DNA from: an uncultured Marinobacter sp.
GTDB taxonomy: Bacteria > Pseudomonadota > Gammaproteobacteria > Pseudomonadales > Oleiphilaceae
DNA length: 64,000 nucleotides
Reading direction: 5' to 3'
Assembly: GCF_947488835.1 (NCBI RefSeq)
Contig: NZ_CANLBK010000001.1
Coordinates: forward strand, 124,001 to 188,000
A model generated the notes under the pieces. It did not search any database and was not told the origin of the DNA. It saw only the letters and a program-made list of their open reading frames with translations. The translations under genes and the position numbers were made by a program. This document shows, one piece after another, positions 1 to 9,723 of this stretch (position 1 is the first letter of the stretch; the number at the start of each line of letters is the position of its first letter).

Positions 1-648
1 CTGGAGCTGGCAGATAAGCTTGATCCGAAAAAGTGCCGACTGAAGGTTGGCAAAGAGCTTTTTACCCGATCCGGACCTCAGCTGGTTGAAAGCTTGCAGG
101 ATCGAGGGTTTGATGTGTTTCTGGATCTGAAATTCCACGATATCCCCAACACTGCCTCATCGGCTGTGGCTGCCGCGGCGGATCTGGGCGTGTGGATGGT
201 GAATGTGCATGCATCTGGCGGCGAGAAGATGATGCTGGCTTGCCGCGAGCGGCTGGAGACCTTTGGTAAAGATAAACCACTGTTGATCGCAGTTACGGTC
301 CTCACCAGCATGGGTGCGGAAGACCTCGCCGGAATCGGTATAGCCGACTCCCCCGAAGTGCAGGTGTCCCGGTTGGCGACGCTGACCCGAAACTGCGGCC
401 TGGACGGCGTAGTTTGCTCCGCACAGGAAGCCCCCAAGCTCAAAACAGAGCAGGGCATAGGCTTCAAGTTGATCACCCCGGGCATTCGGCCCTTAACCGC
501 CGATAAAGGCGACCAGCAGCGCATTATGACGCCCAGCGATGCCCTCAAAGCCGGTTCCGACTATCTTGTTATAGGTCGCCCGATAACCCAGGCGGCCGAT
601 CCTCTGGCTGCGCTTGAGGCTATTTATGCTGAGGTAGTGGGGCTCTAG
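1..648 (+). CDS. pyrF: Orotidine 5'-phosphate decarboxylase, 5' end cut by window edge
   Basis: This gene catalyses the last step of UMP synthesis, decarboxylation of OMP, in the cytoplasm. The frame is open from base 1, so the start lies outside the window; compared with the roughly 240-residue family, about 20 to 30 N-terminal residues are missing. The catalytic block [11 protein letters not shown] (the D-x-K-x-x-D charge network) is encoded near 120-150, and the phosphate-binding end reads VIGRPITQ near 570-590. A strong terminator follows 12 bases after the stop. Identification is secure. Confidence 0.96.
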   Translation: MELADKLDPKKCRLKVGKELFTRSGPQLVESLQDRGFDVFLDLKFHDIPNTASSAVAAAADLGVWMVNVHASGGEKMMLACRERLETFGKDKPLLIAVTVLTSMGAEDLAGIGIADSPEVQVSRLATLTRNCGLDGVVCSAQEAPKLKTEQGIGFKLITPGIRPLTADKGDQQRIMTPSDALKAGSDYLVIGRPITQAADPLAALEAIYAEVVGL

Positions 649-660
649 GGTGTAAAACGA

Positions 661-695
661 AAAAACCCGCTAACTCAAAGAATTAGCGGGTTTTT
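661..695 (+). terminator. Rho-independent terminator after pyrF
   Basis: A 13-base perfect stem (arms 661-673 and 683-695) with a 9-base loop starts with an A-run and ends in a T-run. It stands between pyrF and the tRNA-Asn gene on the other strand, so it could work in both directions. Confidence 0.9.
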
Positions 696-701
696 AAATA
701 G

Positions 702-777
702 TGGCTCCCCGAGCTGGGCTCGAACCAGCGACAAACGGATTAACAGTCCGTTGCTCTACCAACTGAGCTATCGGGGA
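702..777 (-). tRNA. tRNA-Asn (anticodon GTT), copy 1
   Basis: The 76-base minus-strand sequence folds as a full cloverleaf: a 7-bp acceptor stem TCCCCGA/TCGGGGA, discriminator G and encoded CCA. The anticodon loop is CTGTTAA with GTT as anticodon, and the T-loop is GGTTCGAGCCC-like. An identical copy lies at 15218-15293 in the same orientation. Confidence 0.97.
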
Positions 778-846
778 ACGTCGTCATGTGACGAGGCGCG
801 TATATTAAGATTACACCACGGCCTCGTCAACCCCTTACCGAAGTTT

Positions 847-2031
847 TTAGCTCAAAGCCTTCTGTAAACGCTCAATGGCCTTCTCCAGATTATCCATGCT
901 CGTCGCAAAACTCAGGCGCATATGGCCAGGGCAACCGAACGCAGAGCCCGGAACCAGGGCCACGCCGGCTTCGCTCAACAGCTTCTCTGCGAACTCCACA
1001 TCGTTGCTGACCCCCGGAGTGGCATCAATTGCTGCCTGGAAGCTCGGGAACACGTAGAAGGTGCCGTCGCCTTTCAGGCATTCAACACCTGGCAGCTTGT
1101 TCAAAGCATCTACCAGCCAGTCGTGGCGTTCTTTGAACGCCTTGACCATTTCACCTACGCAAGCCTGATCCCCATCCAGAGCGGCAGTAGCAGCGGCCTG
1201 AGAGATGGAGCAGGGGTTAGAGGTGCTTTGAGACTGAATCTTCTTCATAGCCCCAATGATTTTCGCGGGGCCAGCAGCGTAACCGATACGCCAGCCCGTC
1301 ATTGAGTAAGCTTTGGATACCCCATTGAGAACAAAGGTGCGCTCGTAAAGCTCTGGGCAAGCGTTGAGAATGTTGCAGAACGGCTGACCTGTCCAGAGGA
1401 TCGGCTCGTACATATCATCTGTGGCAATCATGATGTTGGGGTGCTTCTTCAGCACCTCGGCAATCGCCTTCAGCTCTTCCATGGTGTAAGCCATACCGCT
1501 GGGGTTGGAAGGGCTGTTGATCACGAACAAACGTGTGCGCTCGGTAATCGCGCTTTCCAGTTGTTCCGGAGTGATCTTGAAGCGGGTTTCGGCACCGGTT
1601 TCGATGATAACCGGCTTGCCTTCAGCAACCAGAACCATATCCGGGTAGGATACCCAGTAAGGCGCAGGGATAATGGCCTCGTCGCCAGCATTCAGAGTCG
1701 CCAATGCAAGGTTGAAAAAGCTCTGTTTGCCACCACTTGATACGAGTATCTGGTTGGCTTCGTATTCCAGGCCGTTATCCCGTTTGAATTTCGCAATGAT
1801 TGCTTTCTTTACGGCTGGCGTACCATCAACAGCTGTGTACTTGGTCTGGCCGCTTTTGATGGCCTCAATGGCTGCCTGCTTGATGTGCTCCGGGGTATCG
1901 AAATCCGGTTCGCCTGCACCAAGGCCTATAATGTCCTGGCCAGCTGCGCGTAATTCGGCAGCTTTATTGGTGACTGCGAGAGTGGGGGATGGCTTGATTG
2001 CCTGTACTCGGCTGGAAAGTTGAAGGTCCAA
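847..2031 (-). CDS. aspC: Aspartate aminotransferase, class I fold I (PLP)
   Basis: This PLP enzyme transfers the amino group between aspartate and 2-oxoglutarate. It is of the bacterial Ib type (N-terminus LSSRVQAIKPSPTLAV). The PLP lysine is in SKAYSMTGWRIG near residue 240, and NSPSNPSG is the substrate-binding loop. The frame is open to an ATG at 2067, but that ATG has no Shine-Dalgarno. A TTG at 2029-2031 has a perfect AAGGAG 7 bases before it and gives the family-typical N-terminus and 394 residues, so I chose it. Some relatives also act on prephenate, which the sequence cannot decide. Confidence 0.92.
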   Translation of the reverse strand: MDLQLSSRVQAIKPSPTLAVTNKAAELRAAGQDIIGLGAGEPDFDTPEHIKQAAIEAIKSGQTKYTAVDGTPAVKKAIIAKFKRDNGLEYEANQILVSSGGKQSFFNLALATLNAGDEAIIPAPYWVSYPDMVLVAEGKPVIIETGAETRFKITPEQLESAITERTRLFVINSPSNPSGMAYTMEELKAIAEVLKKHPNIMIATDDMYEPILWTGQPFCNILNACPELYERTFVLNGVSKAYSMTGWRIGYAAGPAKIIGAMKKIQSQSTSNPCSISQAAATAALDGDQACVGEMVKAFKERHDWLVDALNKLPGVECLKGDGTFYVFPSFQAAIDATPGVSNDVEFAEKLLSEAGVALVPGSAFGCPGHMRLSFATSMDNLEKAIERLQKALS

Positions 2032-2038
2032 ACTTGCG

Positions 2039-2044
2039 CTCCTT
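2039..2044 (-). promoter_or_regulatory. Ribosome binding site that sets a TTG start
   Basis: AAGGAG on the minus strand lies 7 bases before TTG at 2031-2029. It supports the shorter aspartate aminotransferase and argues against the ATG at 2067, which has no such site. Confidence 0.75.
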
Positions 2045-2235
2045 AAAGCTGCGTCTGATAGGTCCATGACCGGCGGGGTGTCTGAATCCTTGCCTTATGG
2101 CGGCTGATTTTCGCCCAGCCGTCGATCGCGTTGATGGTACCATGAAGCTGGCGTAACAATAAATTTCTCTCTCTGGCCAAGTCTTGCAACCATAAGATCT
2201 GGCTAGGGTTCTTAGGTTGTGTAAGCGGAGGTTGT

Positions 2236-4305
2236 GTGCCGATTATGGCCAGTAGTGATTCCAGCATTTCAGGTAAAGAGGGCGTCTTCATTGTTGACTC
2301 GCCATTTGAGCCCGCAGGCGACCAGCCAAAGGCCATAGAAGGCCTGATTGACGGCATTCATTCGGGATTGGCAAGCCAGACGTTATTGGGCGTTACCGGC
2401 TCGGGCAAGACGTTTACCGTAGCCAAGGTGATCGAATCGGTACAGCGTCCGACCATTGTAATGGCCCACAACAAAACCCTGGCTGCGCAGCTTTATGGCG
2501 AATTTCGCGAATTTTTTCCCGACAATGCCGTGGAATACTTCGTGTCCTACTACGATTACTACCAGCCTGAGGCCTACGTTCCCTCATCGGATACATTTAT
2601 AGAGAAAGACGCTTCTATTAACGAGCACATAGAGCAGATGCGGCTGTCTGCCACCAAAGCACTGCTTGAGCGCCCCGATGCGATTATTGTGGCAACGGTG
2701 TCTGCAATCTATGGCTTGGGTGATCCAAAGTCCTACCTGAAAATGATGTTGCACCTGGATAGGGGTGACAAGATAGACCAGCGGCATATTCTGCGCAGGT
2801 TGGCTGAGTTGCAGTACACCCGCAACGACATCGAATTCCACCGGGCCAATTACCGGGTGCGGGGTGATGTTATCGATGTGTTTCCAGCGGAATCGGAAAA
2901 GGAAGCGGTGCGCATCGAGTTGTTTGATGAAGAGGTGGAAAACCTCAGTTATTTCGACCCGCTTACCGGCGAAGTGCTCCGACGGGTTCCCAGGGTTACG
3001 ATCTATCCCAAGTCGCACTACGTCACACCGCGGCAGACGATTCTGGACGCCGCGGAGCGAATCAAGGTTGAGCTGGACGAGCGCCTGCAGCAGCTTCGGG
3101 ACAACAACCGCCTTGTGGAAGCCCAGCGGCTGGAAGAGCGAACCCGCTACGATATGGAGATGATGAACGAGCTGGGCTATTGCAACGGCATCGAGAACTA
3201 TTCCCGCTACCTTTCAGGCAGGGAGCCCGGCGAAGCCCCTCCAACACTGTTTGATTACCTGCCGCCGAATGCGCTGCTGGTTGTTGATGAATCCCACGTG
3301 ACCATTCCGCAAATCGGTGCCATGTACAAAGGCGACCGCTCCCGGAAAGAAACTCTGGTGGAGTATGGTTTCCGCTTGCCGTCTGCGTTAGATAACCGAC
3401 CCATGCGGTTTGACGAATGGGAGCGCATTGCGCCCCAGATGATCTTTGTGTCAGCCACACCCGGCAATTACGAAGCCGAACATGCGGGGCAGGTGGTAGA
3501 GCAGGTTGTCAGGCCCACTGGTTTGTTGGATCCGGTGATTGAAGTGCGCCCGGCGTCGACACAGGTGGACGATCTGCTTTCGGAAATCCGTGCCCGAGTG
3601 AAGGTGGAAGAGCGAGTTCTGGTAACAACGCTCACCAAACGTATGGCAGAAGATCTTACGGACTTCCTGATGGAGCATGATGTTCGCGTGCGCTACTTGC
3701 ACTCGGACATAGACACGGTTGAGCGTGTAGAGATTATTCGGGACCTGCGCCGGGGCGAATTTGATGTGCTTGTGGGCATCAACTTGCTGCGTGAAGGCCT
3801 GGATATGCCGGAAGTGTCGCTCGTGACCATTCTGGATGCGGATAAGGAAGGCTTCCTGCGCTCCGAAAGGGCACTGATTCAGACGATTGGCCGGGCCGCC
3901 AGGAACCTCAACGGGAAAGCCATTCTGTACGGCGATCGCATTACCGGTTCTATGCAGCGGGCCATTGATGAAACAGATCGCCGGCGCGCCAAACAGCAAG
4001 AGCACAATGAGGCCCAGGGTATCACGCCTCAGGGGCTTAATAAGAAGGTGGCGGACATCATGGAAGGTGCCGGTGGTGGTGGGCGCGGCCGGCGCAAAGC
4101 CGAACGGCCAGGGGAGAAGGCTGCAGAAGAGGCTGAGCAGTATCGCGCACGGGTTGGCAGTCGTTCGCCACAGGATTTGCTCAAGGAAGTGTCACGCCTT
4201 GAGGACGAGATGTACAAGGCAGCGGCAGATCTGGACTTTGAGGCAGCCGCCCGCCTGCGTGATGAAATATCCGGCCTTAAAGAGGCCGCTCTGCGAACCG
4301 GTTAA
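2236..4305 (+). CDS. uvrB: UvrABC excinuclease subunit B
   Basis: This is the DNA-damage verification helicase of nucleotide excision repair, loaded by UvrA and then binding UvrC. The 689 residues show the Walker A GVTGSGKT at 52-59, the beta-hairpin [12 protein letters not shown] near 104-115, Walker B-like VVDESH, helicase motif QTIGRAARN, and a C-terminal UVR motif ([14 protein letters not shown]) that contacts UvrC. The start is GTG 2236, with GGAGG 4 bases before it; ATG 2245 in the same frame is possible. I see no clear LexA box in the 204 bases upstream, where E. coli has one. It is transcribed divergently from the aminotransferase. Confidence 0.97.
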   Translation: MPIMASSDSSISGKEGVFIVDSPFEPAGDQPKAIEGLIDGIHSGLASQTLLGVTGSGKTFTVAKVIESVQRPTIVMAHNKTLAAQLYGEFREFFPDNAVEYFVSYYDYYQPEAYVPSSDTFIEKDASINEHIEQMRLSATKALLERPDAIIVATVSAIYGLGDPKSYLKMMLHLDRGDKIDQRHILRRLAELQYTRNDIEFHRANYRVRGDVIDVFPAESEKEAVRIELFDEEVENLSYFDPLTGEVLRRVPRVTIYPKSHYVTPRQTILDAAERIKVELDERLQQLRDNNRLVEAQRLEERTRYDMEMMNELGYCNGIENYSRYLSGREPGEAPPTLFDYLPPNALLVVDESHVTIPQIGAMYKGDRSRKETLVEYGFRLPSALDNRPMRFDEWERIAPQMIFVSATPGNYEAEHAGQVVEQVVRPTGLLDPVIEVRPASTQVDDLLSEIRARVKVEERVLVTTLTKRMAEDLTDFLMEHDVRVRYLHSDIDTVERVEIIRDLRRGEFDVLVGINLLREGLDMPEVSLVTILDADKEGFLRSERALIQTIGRAARNLNGKAILYGDRITGSMQRAIDETDRRRAKQQEHNEAQGITPQGLNKKVADIMEGAGGGGRGRRKAERPGEKAAEEAEQYRARVGSRSPQDLLKEVSRLEDEMYKAAADLDFEAAARLRDEISGLKEAALRTG

Positions 4306-4323
4306 ACCGGTTCAGAGACCATT

Positions 4324-5448
4324 TCAGCGCTTGGGGCCAACAATAACAGCGGCCCTGAGTGGCTGAACGCTGCCGTATCGAGAAATTTGGCTGAATACCC
4401 GTTTATCCACCGGTAAATACTGTTTGTCTGCCACGGTTTCGCCGTCGTCCGTGTCTATTTCCGGATCGTGCAAATACACAAACTGGTCGTCTATGGCGCA
4501 TACCGTGACCCAGTGAGGCACGCGGCTGCGGTTCAATTGCCAGGTGCTGATCAGTATGACCGGTATCTGGCCGCTAAGCAGAGCCTGCTCCATGGCCTCC
4601 AGCGTCAGCGGGTCGTGGTGTAGTTCGATGTCTGTTTGGCCGATATCATGTAGAAACCCTTCATGAACCAGCTCCAGAACCCGCTTTTTATCGTCGCTGC
4701 GAACCGTGTCCCGGAATAGTGGGCCTTCCGTGCTGATCCAGGCACTGGCTTCAAAACCACGCTTCCATGCCGACAGCGCAAGACCATGGGGACCGCAGCC
4801 ACCGTGGCCGGCCAGCATGAAGATTGTGGTCGCCTCACGCCAGATTCTGAGTTCTTCCAGCGTGGTAAGGGATTGCTTCTCATCAAGCGCAGCCATAGCC
4901 ATAATCAATGCGGCCGGGCCACAGGAAAAATCAGTGGTTTGCGGATAATAGGGTACGGGCAGGAATTCCTGTGTCGGCTCATAAAACAGGATGCGGCGCT
5001 CAAAGCGCAGAGCGGTGCCTTGATCTTCGTAGTAGTCCCGATAGGTACCAAACTGCCGATAGCCCAGGCGCTTGTATAAGGCAATGGCACCGCCGTTATC
5101 TTCCCGAACTTCCAAACGCATGAGAATGCGGCCAGCATCTGCGGCCTCGCGCTCTGCCGCCTTAACCAGTTTTTCACCAACACCGCGGCCACGCGCTGCT
5201 GGTAGCACCGCAATCGAGTATATGCGCGCCATTCGGGTTGCTGCGCTCATCAACACCAGGCAATAGCCTAAAAGCTCGCTCACGCCCTCCTTTGTTGCCT
5301 CTGCAACAATCAGCCTGTCACGGGGCATGTCCAGAAAACGCCGGAAGCTTCGGCGAGATAACCTGTCTTCCGTAAAACAGCGATGCTCAAGCTTTAGAAG
5401 TGTATTCAGATCATCACTTGTGGCTTGCCGGAGTTGCAAATCGGACAT
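4324..5448 (-). CDS. GNAT acetyltransferase fused to C39-like peptidase (DUF3335)
   Basis: The 374-residue protein joins a RimI-like GNAT domain (about 1-150; acetyl-CoA loop VLPAARGRGVGEKL) to a papain-like C39-type peptidase domain (about 165-370). The peptidase residues are visible: Cys in TDFSCGPAAL, His in VPHWVTV, Asp in YLHDPEID. The start at 5448 (MSDLQLRQ) has AAGG upstream; the frame runs on to 5562, but the extra residues do not look like the family. It is divergent from the ATP-grasp ligase at 5648, a pairing I know from other proteobacteria. Together they suggest a peptide that is ligated, acetylated or trimmed. The substrate is unknown. Confidence 0.85.
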   Translation of the reverse strand: MSDLQLRQATSDDLNTLLKLEHRCFTEDRLSRRSFRRFLDMPRDRLIVAEATKEGVSELLGYCLVLMSAATRMARIYSIAVLPAARGRGVGEKLVKAAEREAADAGRILMRLEVREDNGGAIALYKRLGYRQFGTYRDYYEDQGTALRFERRILFYEPTQEFLPVPYYPQTTDFSCGPAALIMAMAALDEKQSLTTLEELRIWREATTIFMLAGHGGCGPHGLALSAWKRGFEASAWISTEGPLFRDTVRSDDKKRVLELVHEGFLHDIGQTDIELHHDPLTLEAMEQALLSGQIPVILISTWQLNRSRVPHWVTVCAIDDQFVYLHDPEIDTDDGETVADKQYLPVDKRVFSQISRYGSVQPLRAAVIVGPKR

Positions 5449-5543
5449 GGTTAGGCCTTGCGAATATAGGCATAGGGCATGCTGGTAGGCTTCCCGTATG
5501 CAGCTATTATGATTGAGAGTAACGAATTGGAAAATACGCTTAT

Positions 5544-5563
5544 TATGAGTAAAAGCACTCATT
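5544..5563. promoter_or_regulatory. Small inverted repeat in the divergent promoter region
   Basis: ATGAGT and ACTCAT flank a 6-base spacer in the 199-base gap between the divergent GNAT/C39 and ATP-grasp genes. The place fits an operator for both genes, but there is only one copy and no regulator is known. Confidence 0.3.
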
Positions 5564-5647
5564 ATCAGTGGATTGTTCTAGCACCCGCAGCGGCGTATTG
5601 TTGCGGCGTGTTATCCAGGCATTTATCTCCGGGGAGGAGCGCCTTTA

Positions 5648-7147
5648 ATGTCTCGTTTGCTTATCGTTGTAGACCGCACCAAGGACTGGGCTCCGTATTA
5701 CCCCAGTGAGGATGTACTGACGTTCGATCAGTACCTGCAATTTTCTGCGCCAGCGACCAGTCGCGTGCGTGTTATCAACTTGTGTCAAAGCGCGAAATAC
5801 CTCAGCCGTGGTTACTACTGCTCCTTGCTGGCAGAAGCCCGGGGACACCACGTAGTTCCGTCTGTGATGACGCTGAACGATTTGAGCCGGAAAGGGTTAT
5901 TCTCTCTGGAGTTGGAAGAACTCGACGCGAGTGTCGTCAATTGGCTGGAAGCGGCTGGCTCGGCCATTGATCCGGCCAGCGATGAGCGCAATGCCACCCA
6001 CGAGGTTCGGGTTCGCACCTACTTCGGGCAAACCGAGCATCCGGATCTTAAACCGGTGGCGCGGGCCTTGTTTGAGCGGTTTCCTTGCCCGATTCTTGAG
6101 ATCGTGTTCCGGCGCAGGAAAAACTGGCAAATTGAATCCATGAAGCCCGCTGCGCCTGCAGATCTGAACGAGGCTGACCAGGATGTTTTTGCCGCCGCAC
6201 TGGATCGATTCAGCAGCATGGTATGGCGTAAGCCCCGAACCCGCCGCCGCTATCGCTATGACCTGGCGATTCTGGTGAATCCGGATGAAGAAATGCCACC
6301 CAGCGATGCGGTGGCATTGAAACGCTTTGAAAAAGCCGGACGTAAGCTGGGTATTAACGTGGAGCAGATTACGCGCCGGGATTACATGCGTTTGCCTGAG
6401 TACGACGGCCTGTTCATCCGTGAAACCACAGCCATAGACCACCACACCTATCGCTTTGCTCGTAAGGCCGAAGCTGAAGGCATGGTGGTGATTGACGATC
6501 CTGCATCGATCCTGAAATGCACCAACAAGGTCTTTTTGGCGGACCTGCTGAAAAACAACAAGATACCTACGCCCAAAACGCTGATTCTTTCAAAAGACCA
6601 GAAAGATGCCGTGGAACAGGTGATTCAGGAGTTGGGTTTTCCGGCGGTTATTAAAATACCGGATGGTGCATTCTCCCGAGGAGTGACCAAGGCTGAAGAT
6701 GAGGCATCCCTCAGGGCAGGGTTGAAAGATCTGTTCCGGCAGTCAGCGTTGGTGTTGGCGCAAGAGTATCTGTATACCGATTACGACTGGCGTATCGGCG
6801 TACTGGGTGGCCGGGCCATCTACGCGTGCAAATATATGATGGTGAAAGGCCACTGGCAGATCTATCAACATGGCGAGTCAGCAAGTGAGAGCGGTGGGTT
6901 CGAAACCATGCCCACTTATGAGGTGCCGAGAAATGTTATCCAGGCCGCACTGAACTCCACGCGACTGATCGGTAACGGTCTCTACGGTGTGGACATCAAA
7001 CAGTCCGGAAACCGGGTTGCCGTTATTGAGGTCAACGATAACCCGAGTATTGATGCTGGCGTTGAAGACCTGTTTCTCGGCGGCGAACTTTACACGCTGA
7101 TCATGCAGGAATTCCTTTCCAGAATGGAAGAGAATCGCCGCCGTTAA
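5648..7147 (+). CDS. RimK-family ATP-grasp ligase with RLAN N-terminal domain
   Basis: The 499-residue protein has an N-terminal RimK-like accessory domain (about 1-200, starting MSRLLIVVDRTKDW). The ATP-grasp domain follows (about 280-480), with LGFPAVIKIPDGAFSRGV at the ATP-binding lysine region and IEVNDNPSID as the metal-binding end. RimK-type enzymes add amino acids such as glutamate to a C-terminus or peptide using ATP. It is longer than ribosomal RimK (about 300 residues) and belongs to the long subfamily. A GGAGGAG site precedes the ATG. The divergent GNAT/C39 fusion probably acts on the same substrate, which is not known. Confidence 0.88.
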   Translation: MSRLLIVVDRTKDWAPYYPSEDVLTFDQYLQFSAPATSRVRVINLCQSAKYLSRGYYCSLLAEARGHHVVPSVMTLNDLSRKGLFSLELEELDASVVNWLEAAGSAIDPASDERNATHEVRVRTYFGQTEHPDLKPVARALFERFPCPILEIVFRRRKNWQIESMKPAAPADLNEADQDVFAAALDRFSSMVWRKPRTRRRYRYDLAILVNPDEEMPPSDAVALKRFEKAGRKLGINVEQITRRDYMRLPEYDGLFIRETTAIDHHTYRFARKAEAEGMVVIDDPASILKCTNKVFLADLLKNNKIPTPKTLILSKDQKDAVEQVIQELGFPAVIKIPDGAFSRGVTKAEDEASLRAGLKDLFRQSALVLAQEYLYTDYDWRIGVLGGRAIYACKYMMVKGHWQIYQHGESASESGGFETMPTYEVPRNVIQAALNSTRLIGNGLYGVDIKQSGNRVAVIEVNDNPSIDAGVEDLFLGGELYTLIMQEFLSRMEENRRR

Positions 7148-7180
7148 TACCTTTTGAATTGCCGGTGCCGGGTGGCCGGC

Positions 7181-8344
7181 TTACAGGCCAGCTACCCAGA
7201 TTCGTACACTGCCAAACCATGGGTAAGGTTCCAGACGCAGCCGGACGTTTTCCAGCGTAAACACTGAATCCGGGTCCTCCTCATCCAGAAAAATCTCCAG
7301 GTGCAGCTTGTTTCTCAAGTAATGAAGTCTTAGCCGGCTACGCTGGGGAATTTCGCCCAGGTGTTCCGCAATGATGCTTGTAACTTCTGCACGTGAGGGC
7401 AGTTGTTTGGTGGTTGCAAACTCATGATCCTCGTCATTCTCGGCGTCAATGTGAAAGTTGATGTCGAGAATGTTGTCCAGAGCATTGCGCATTCCGGCGA
7501 CCACTTGCATACCTATCTGATGCCCTTCGGACACGCTGATTTCCGGGCGCACGACCAAGTGGATATCCAGCAGAATATCCTGCCCCATACGCCGGCTGCG
7601 AAGTTCGTGCACGTTTAAAACGCCGTCAGTTTCCCGCGCTATGGTTTTCAGCATTTCGGTATCATCGGGTGACAACCCGGTGTCTACAAGCTCCTGAACG
7701 CTGTCCCAGGTAAACTTCCAGCCAATGTGGATAATGATCACCGCAATCGCTACGGCTGCGAGCATATCCAGCCATACAAATCCAAGCATGGCGCCCGCGG
7801 TTGAAACCAGAACCACCAGAGAAGAAAGGGCATCGGTGCGGCTGTGCCAGGCATTGGCGATAATTAAATCTGAGCGGATGGCCAGGCCGACGTGCTTGGT
7901 GTAGCGGTAAATCCACTCCTTTCCCACAACAGAAATGGCTGCGGCGACCAGCACTGGCCATTCGGGAATGTGGTCAACATCGCCTTCAATCAGCCTGAGG
8001 GTGTTTTCCCAGGCAAGGGCTGCACCCACAGCGATCAAGATACTACCAAGTACCAGGGTGCCAAAGGTCTCGATGCGCTGATGTCCGTATGGATGACAAT
8101 CATCCGGTTCCTGGCGGGAGACTTTCATTACGCCCAGCACAACAACATCGGATGCTACATCCGTAAAAGAGTGAATTCCGTCAACCAGAAGAGCTTGGGA
8201 GTGAAAAAGCGTGCCGCCAATGACCTTGATGACGCCAAGGAAGGCATCAAGGATCATTCCTATAATCGTAACCCGGGAGGCTGCTTTCATTTCCACCGCC
8301 AGGTTGTCCCGATTGCGTTGGGCTGGTGAAACGGGTTGCTGCAT
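7181..8344 (-). CDS. Cation diffusion facilitator (CDF) metal exporter
   Basis: This inner-membrane proton-coupled divalent cation exporter has six predicted transmembrane segments over residues 20-210 and a cytoplasmic C-terminal metal-binding domain. Metal-site signatures are LLVDGIHSFTD in TM2 and NAWHSRTDALSS in TM5, with HPYGHQRIET between TM2 and TM3. The start at 8344 (MQQPVSPAQ) has GGAG 9 bases before it; a longer frame from 8395 has none. The long C-terminal tail (about 290-387) goes beyond the usual CDF cytoplasmic domain. Whether zinc, iron, cobalt or manganese is the substrate cannot be read here. Confidence 0.9.
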   Translation of the reverse strand: MQQPVSPAQRNRDNLAVEMKAASRVTIIGMILDAFLGVIKVIGGTLFHSQALLVDGIHSFTDVASDVVVLGVMKVSRQEPDDCHPYGHQRIETFGTLVLGSILIAVGAALAWENTLRLIEGDVDHIPEWPVLVAAAISVVGKEWIYRYTKHVGLAIRSDLIIANAWHSRTDALSSLVVLVSTAGAMLGFVWLDMLAAVAIAVIIIHIGWKFTWDSVQELVDTGLSPDDTEMLKTIARETDGVLNVHELRSRRMGQDILLDIHLVVRPEISVSEGHQIGMQVVAGMRNALDNILDINFHIDAENDEDHEFATTKQLPSRAEVTSIIAEHLGEIPQRSRLRLHYLRNKLHLEIFLDEEDPDSVFTLENVRLRLEPYPWFGSVRIWVAGL

Positions 8345-8699
8345 TGAAAAAAACTCCGAAAATTTCTGTATTCCTGCTTGATTTATACACATCATAGCAG
8401 TAGTGGCTTTGAATGACAGTTTGTTCAGAATCTTTTCTATTTTAAGTAAAAATTAAATAACATGTTGAAAATAAAAGAAAAATAAACTGATCAAAAAATG
8501 ATCAATCTGTAGATGGGCGCAGATTGCAAGGGTTAGGCAAGGATGCTCCGCGATTTTCAACAGGGTTATCCACAGATTCCGTGGAAAAGCTCCCAAGGGC
8601 CTAAGTATACAGATGTTTAGCGCTGTTGTTTTATGTTACCGGGCCGCTGTGGAAAACTTCCGGTATACTCGCGAGCACGTTTTATTGAGGAGTTTTCAG
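8345..8699. other. AT-rich gene-free stretch upstream of pyrD
   Basis: No gene is seen in these 355 bases. The part from about 8440 to 8510 is very AT-rich and includes TGATCA-AAAAA-TGATCA (8488-8504). A consensus DnaA box follows at 8566-8574, with a near match (one mismatch, opposite strand) at 8648-8656. The pyrD promoter presumably lies near the right end. Confidence 0.6.
8566..8574 (+). promoter_or_regulatory. Consensus DnaA box
   Basis: TTATCCACA matches the DnaA consensus exactly and stands just downstream of an AT-rich tract. One perfect box and one weak one are too few for a replication origin. DnaA-linked regulation of pyrD is possible but unproven. Confidence 0.5.
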
Positions 8700-9719
8700 A
8701 TGTACGGCGTTATCCGCAACCTGCTTTTCCGGTTACCACCCGAACAGGCACATGCTGTTGCATTGAACGGCTTGGATCTGGCGCATCGCCTGCGTCTGCT
8801 AGGTGCTTTATCACCTAAAACGGAAGCACTGCCAGTCAGCGTGATGGGGCTTGATTTCCCCAACCCGGTGGGGCTTGCAGCAGGGCTGGATAAAAATGCA
8901 GATCATCTGGACGCTCTGGGCGCCCTCGGCTTTGGGTTTATTGAAGTTGGAACCGTTACACCGCTGGCCCAGCCCGGTAACCCGAAACCCCGCATGTTCC
9001 GCTTGCCAGAGCATCAGGCCATCATTAACCGCATGGGGTTCAATAACGAAGGCTTGGCCCACATGCTGGAGCGAGTAGACAAACGCAGCTACCGAGGCAT
9101 TCTCGGCATTAATGTTGGTAAAAACAAAGATACGCCAAACGAAGAGTCCGAGTCGGATTACCGTAAGGGCATTGCAGCTGTTTATAGCCGGGCAGACTAC
9201 ATCACTGTAAACGTGTCATCACCGAACACGCCGGGTTTACGGGATCTTCAGTTTGGTGATTCACTGAAAGGCCTACTCCACGCCATCAAGGATGAACAGC
9301 TGAAGTGCCAGAGCCAGCTCGGTCGTTACGTGCCTATAGCCGTTAAAATTGCACCGGACATGGATGACGAAGGTATAAGGTTTGTTGCGTCAGCTCTGAA
9401 AGAGGCTGGCTTGGATGGAGTTATCGCCACAAACACCACCATAAGCCGCGATGCCGTTGCCGGCCACGTTTATGGGGCAGAAGCCGGAGGGCTTAGTGGT
9501 GCACCGGTTAGAGAAGCGTCCTTAAGGGTAATCAAAGGGCTGTATGCAGAGCTTGGTGATGAACTGCCGATTATCGGTGTGGGCGGTATTACCGATGGCC
9601 AGAGTGCGGCTGAAAAAATCCGTGCCGGTGCCAAACTGGTTCAGCTATATACTGGCTTTATATACCGGGGGCCCGAACTGATTGGTGAAACCGTCGAGGC
9701 GATTCGGAAGCTCCGGTAA
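8700..9719 (+). CDS. pyrD: Quinone-dependent dihydroorotate dehydrogenase (class 2)
   Basis: This membrane-associated FMN enzyme oxidises dihydroorotate to orotate and passes electrons to quinone in pyrimidine synthesis. The 339 residues include the amphipathic N-terminal helix of class 2 enzymes (MYGVIRNLLFRLPPE), the FMN region NPVGLAAGLDKNAD, the catalytic Ser region NVSSPNTPGLR, and ATNTTISR. The start at 8700 has GAGGAG 7 bases before it; the frame is open to 8613 without a better start. A series of hairpins follows the stop. Confidence 0.96.
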   Translation: MYGVIRNLLFRLPPEQAHAVALNGLDLAHRLRLLGALSPKTEALPVSVMGLDFPNPVGLAAGLDKNADHLDALGALGFGFIEVGTVTPLAQPGNPKPRMFRLPEHQAIINRMGFNNEGLAHMLERVDKRSYRGILGINVGKNKDTPNEESESDYRKGIAAVYSRADYITVNVSSPNTPGLRDLQFGDSLKGLLHAIKDEQLKCQSQLGRYVPIAVKIAPDMDDEGIRFVASALKEAGLDGVIATNTTISRDAVAGHVYGAEAGGLSGAPVREASLRVIKGLYAELGDELPIIGVGGITDGQSAAEKIRAGAKLVQLYTGFIYRGPELIGETVEAIRKLR

Positions 9720-9723
9720 AGGA

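Noticed and set aside
702..777. tRNA-Asn as the attachment site of a genomic island
   Set aside because: No integrase and no partial tRNA duplicate; the second copy at 15218 is a complete gene and the segment between is core genome.
8440..8656. Possible replication origin (AT-rich tract plus DnaA box)
   Set aside because: Only one perfect and one imperfect box, and no dnaA, dnaN, rpmH, gidA or rep gene nearby.
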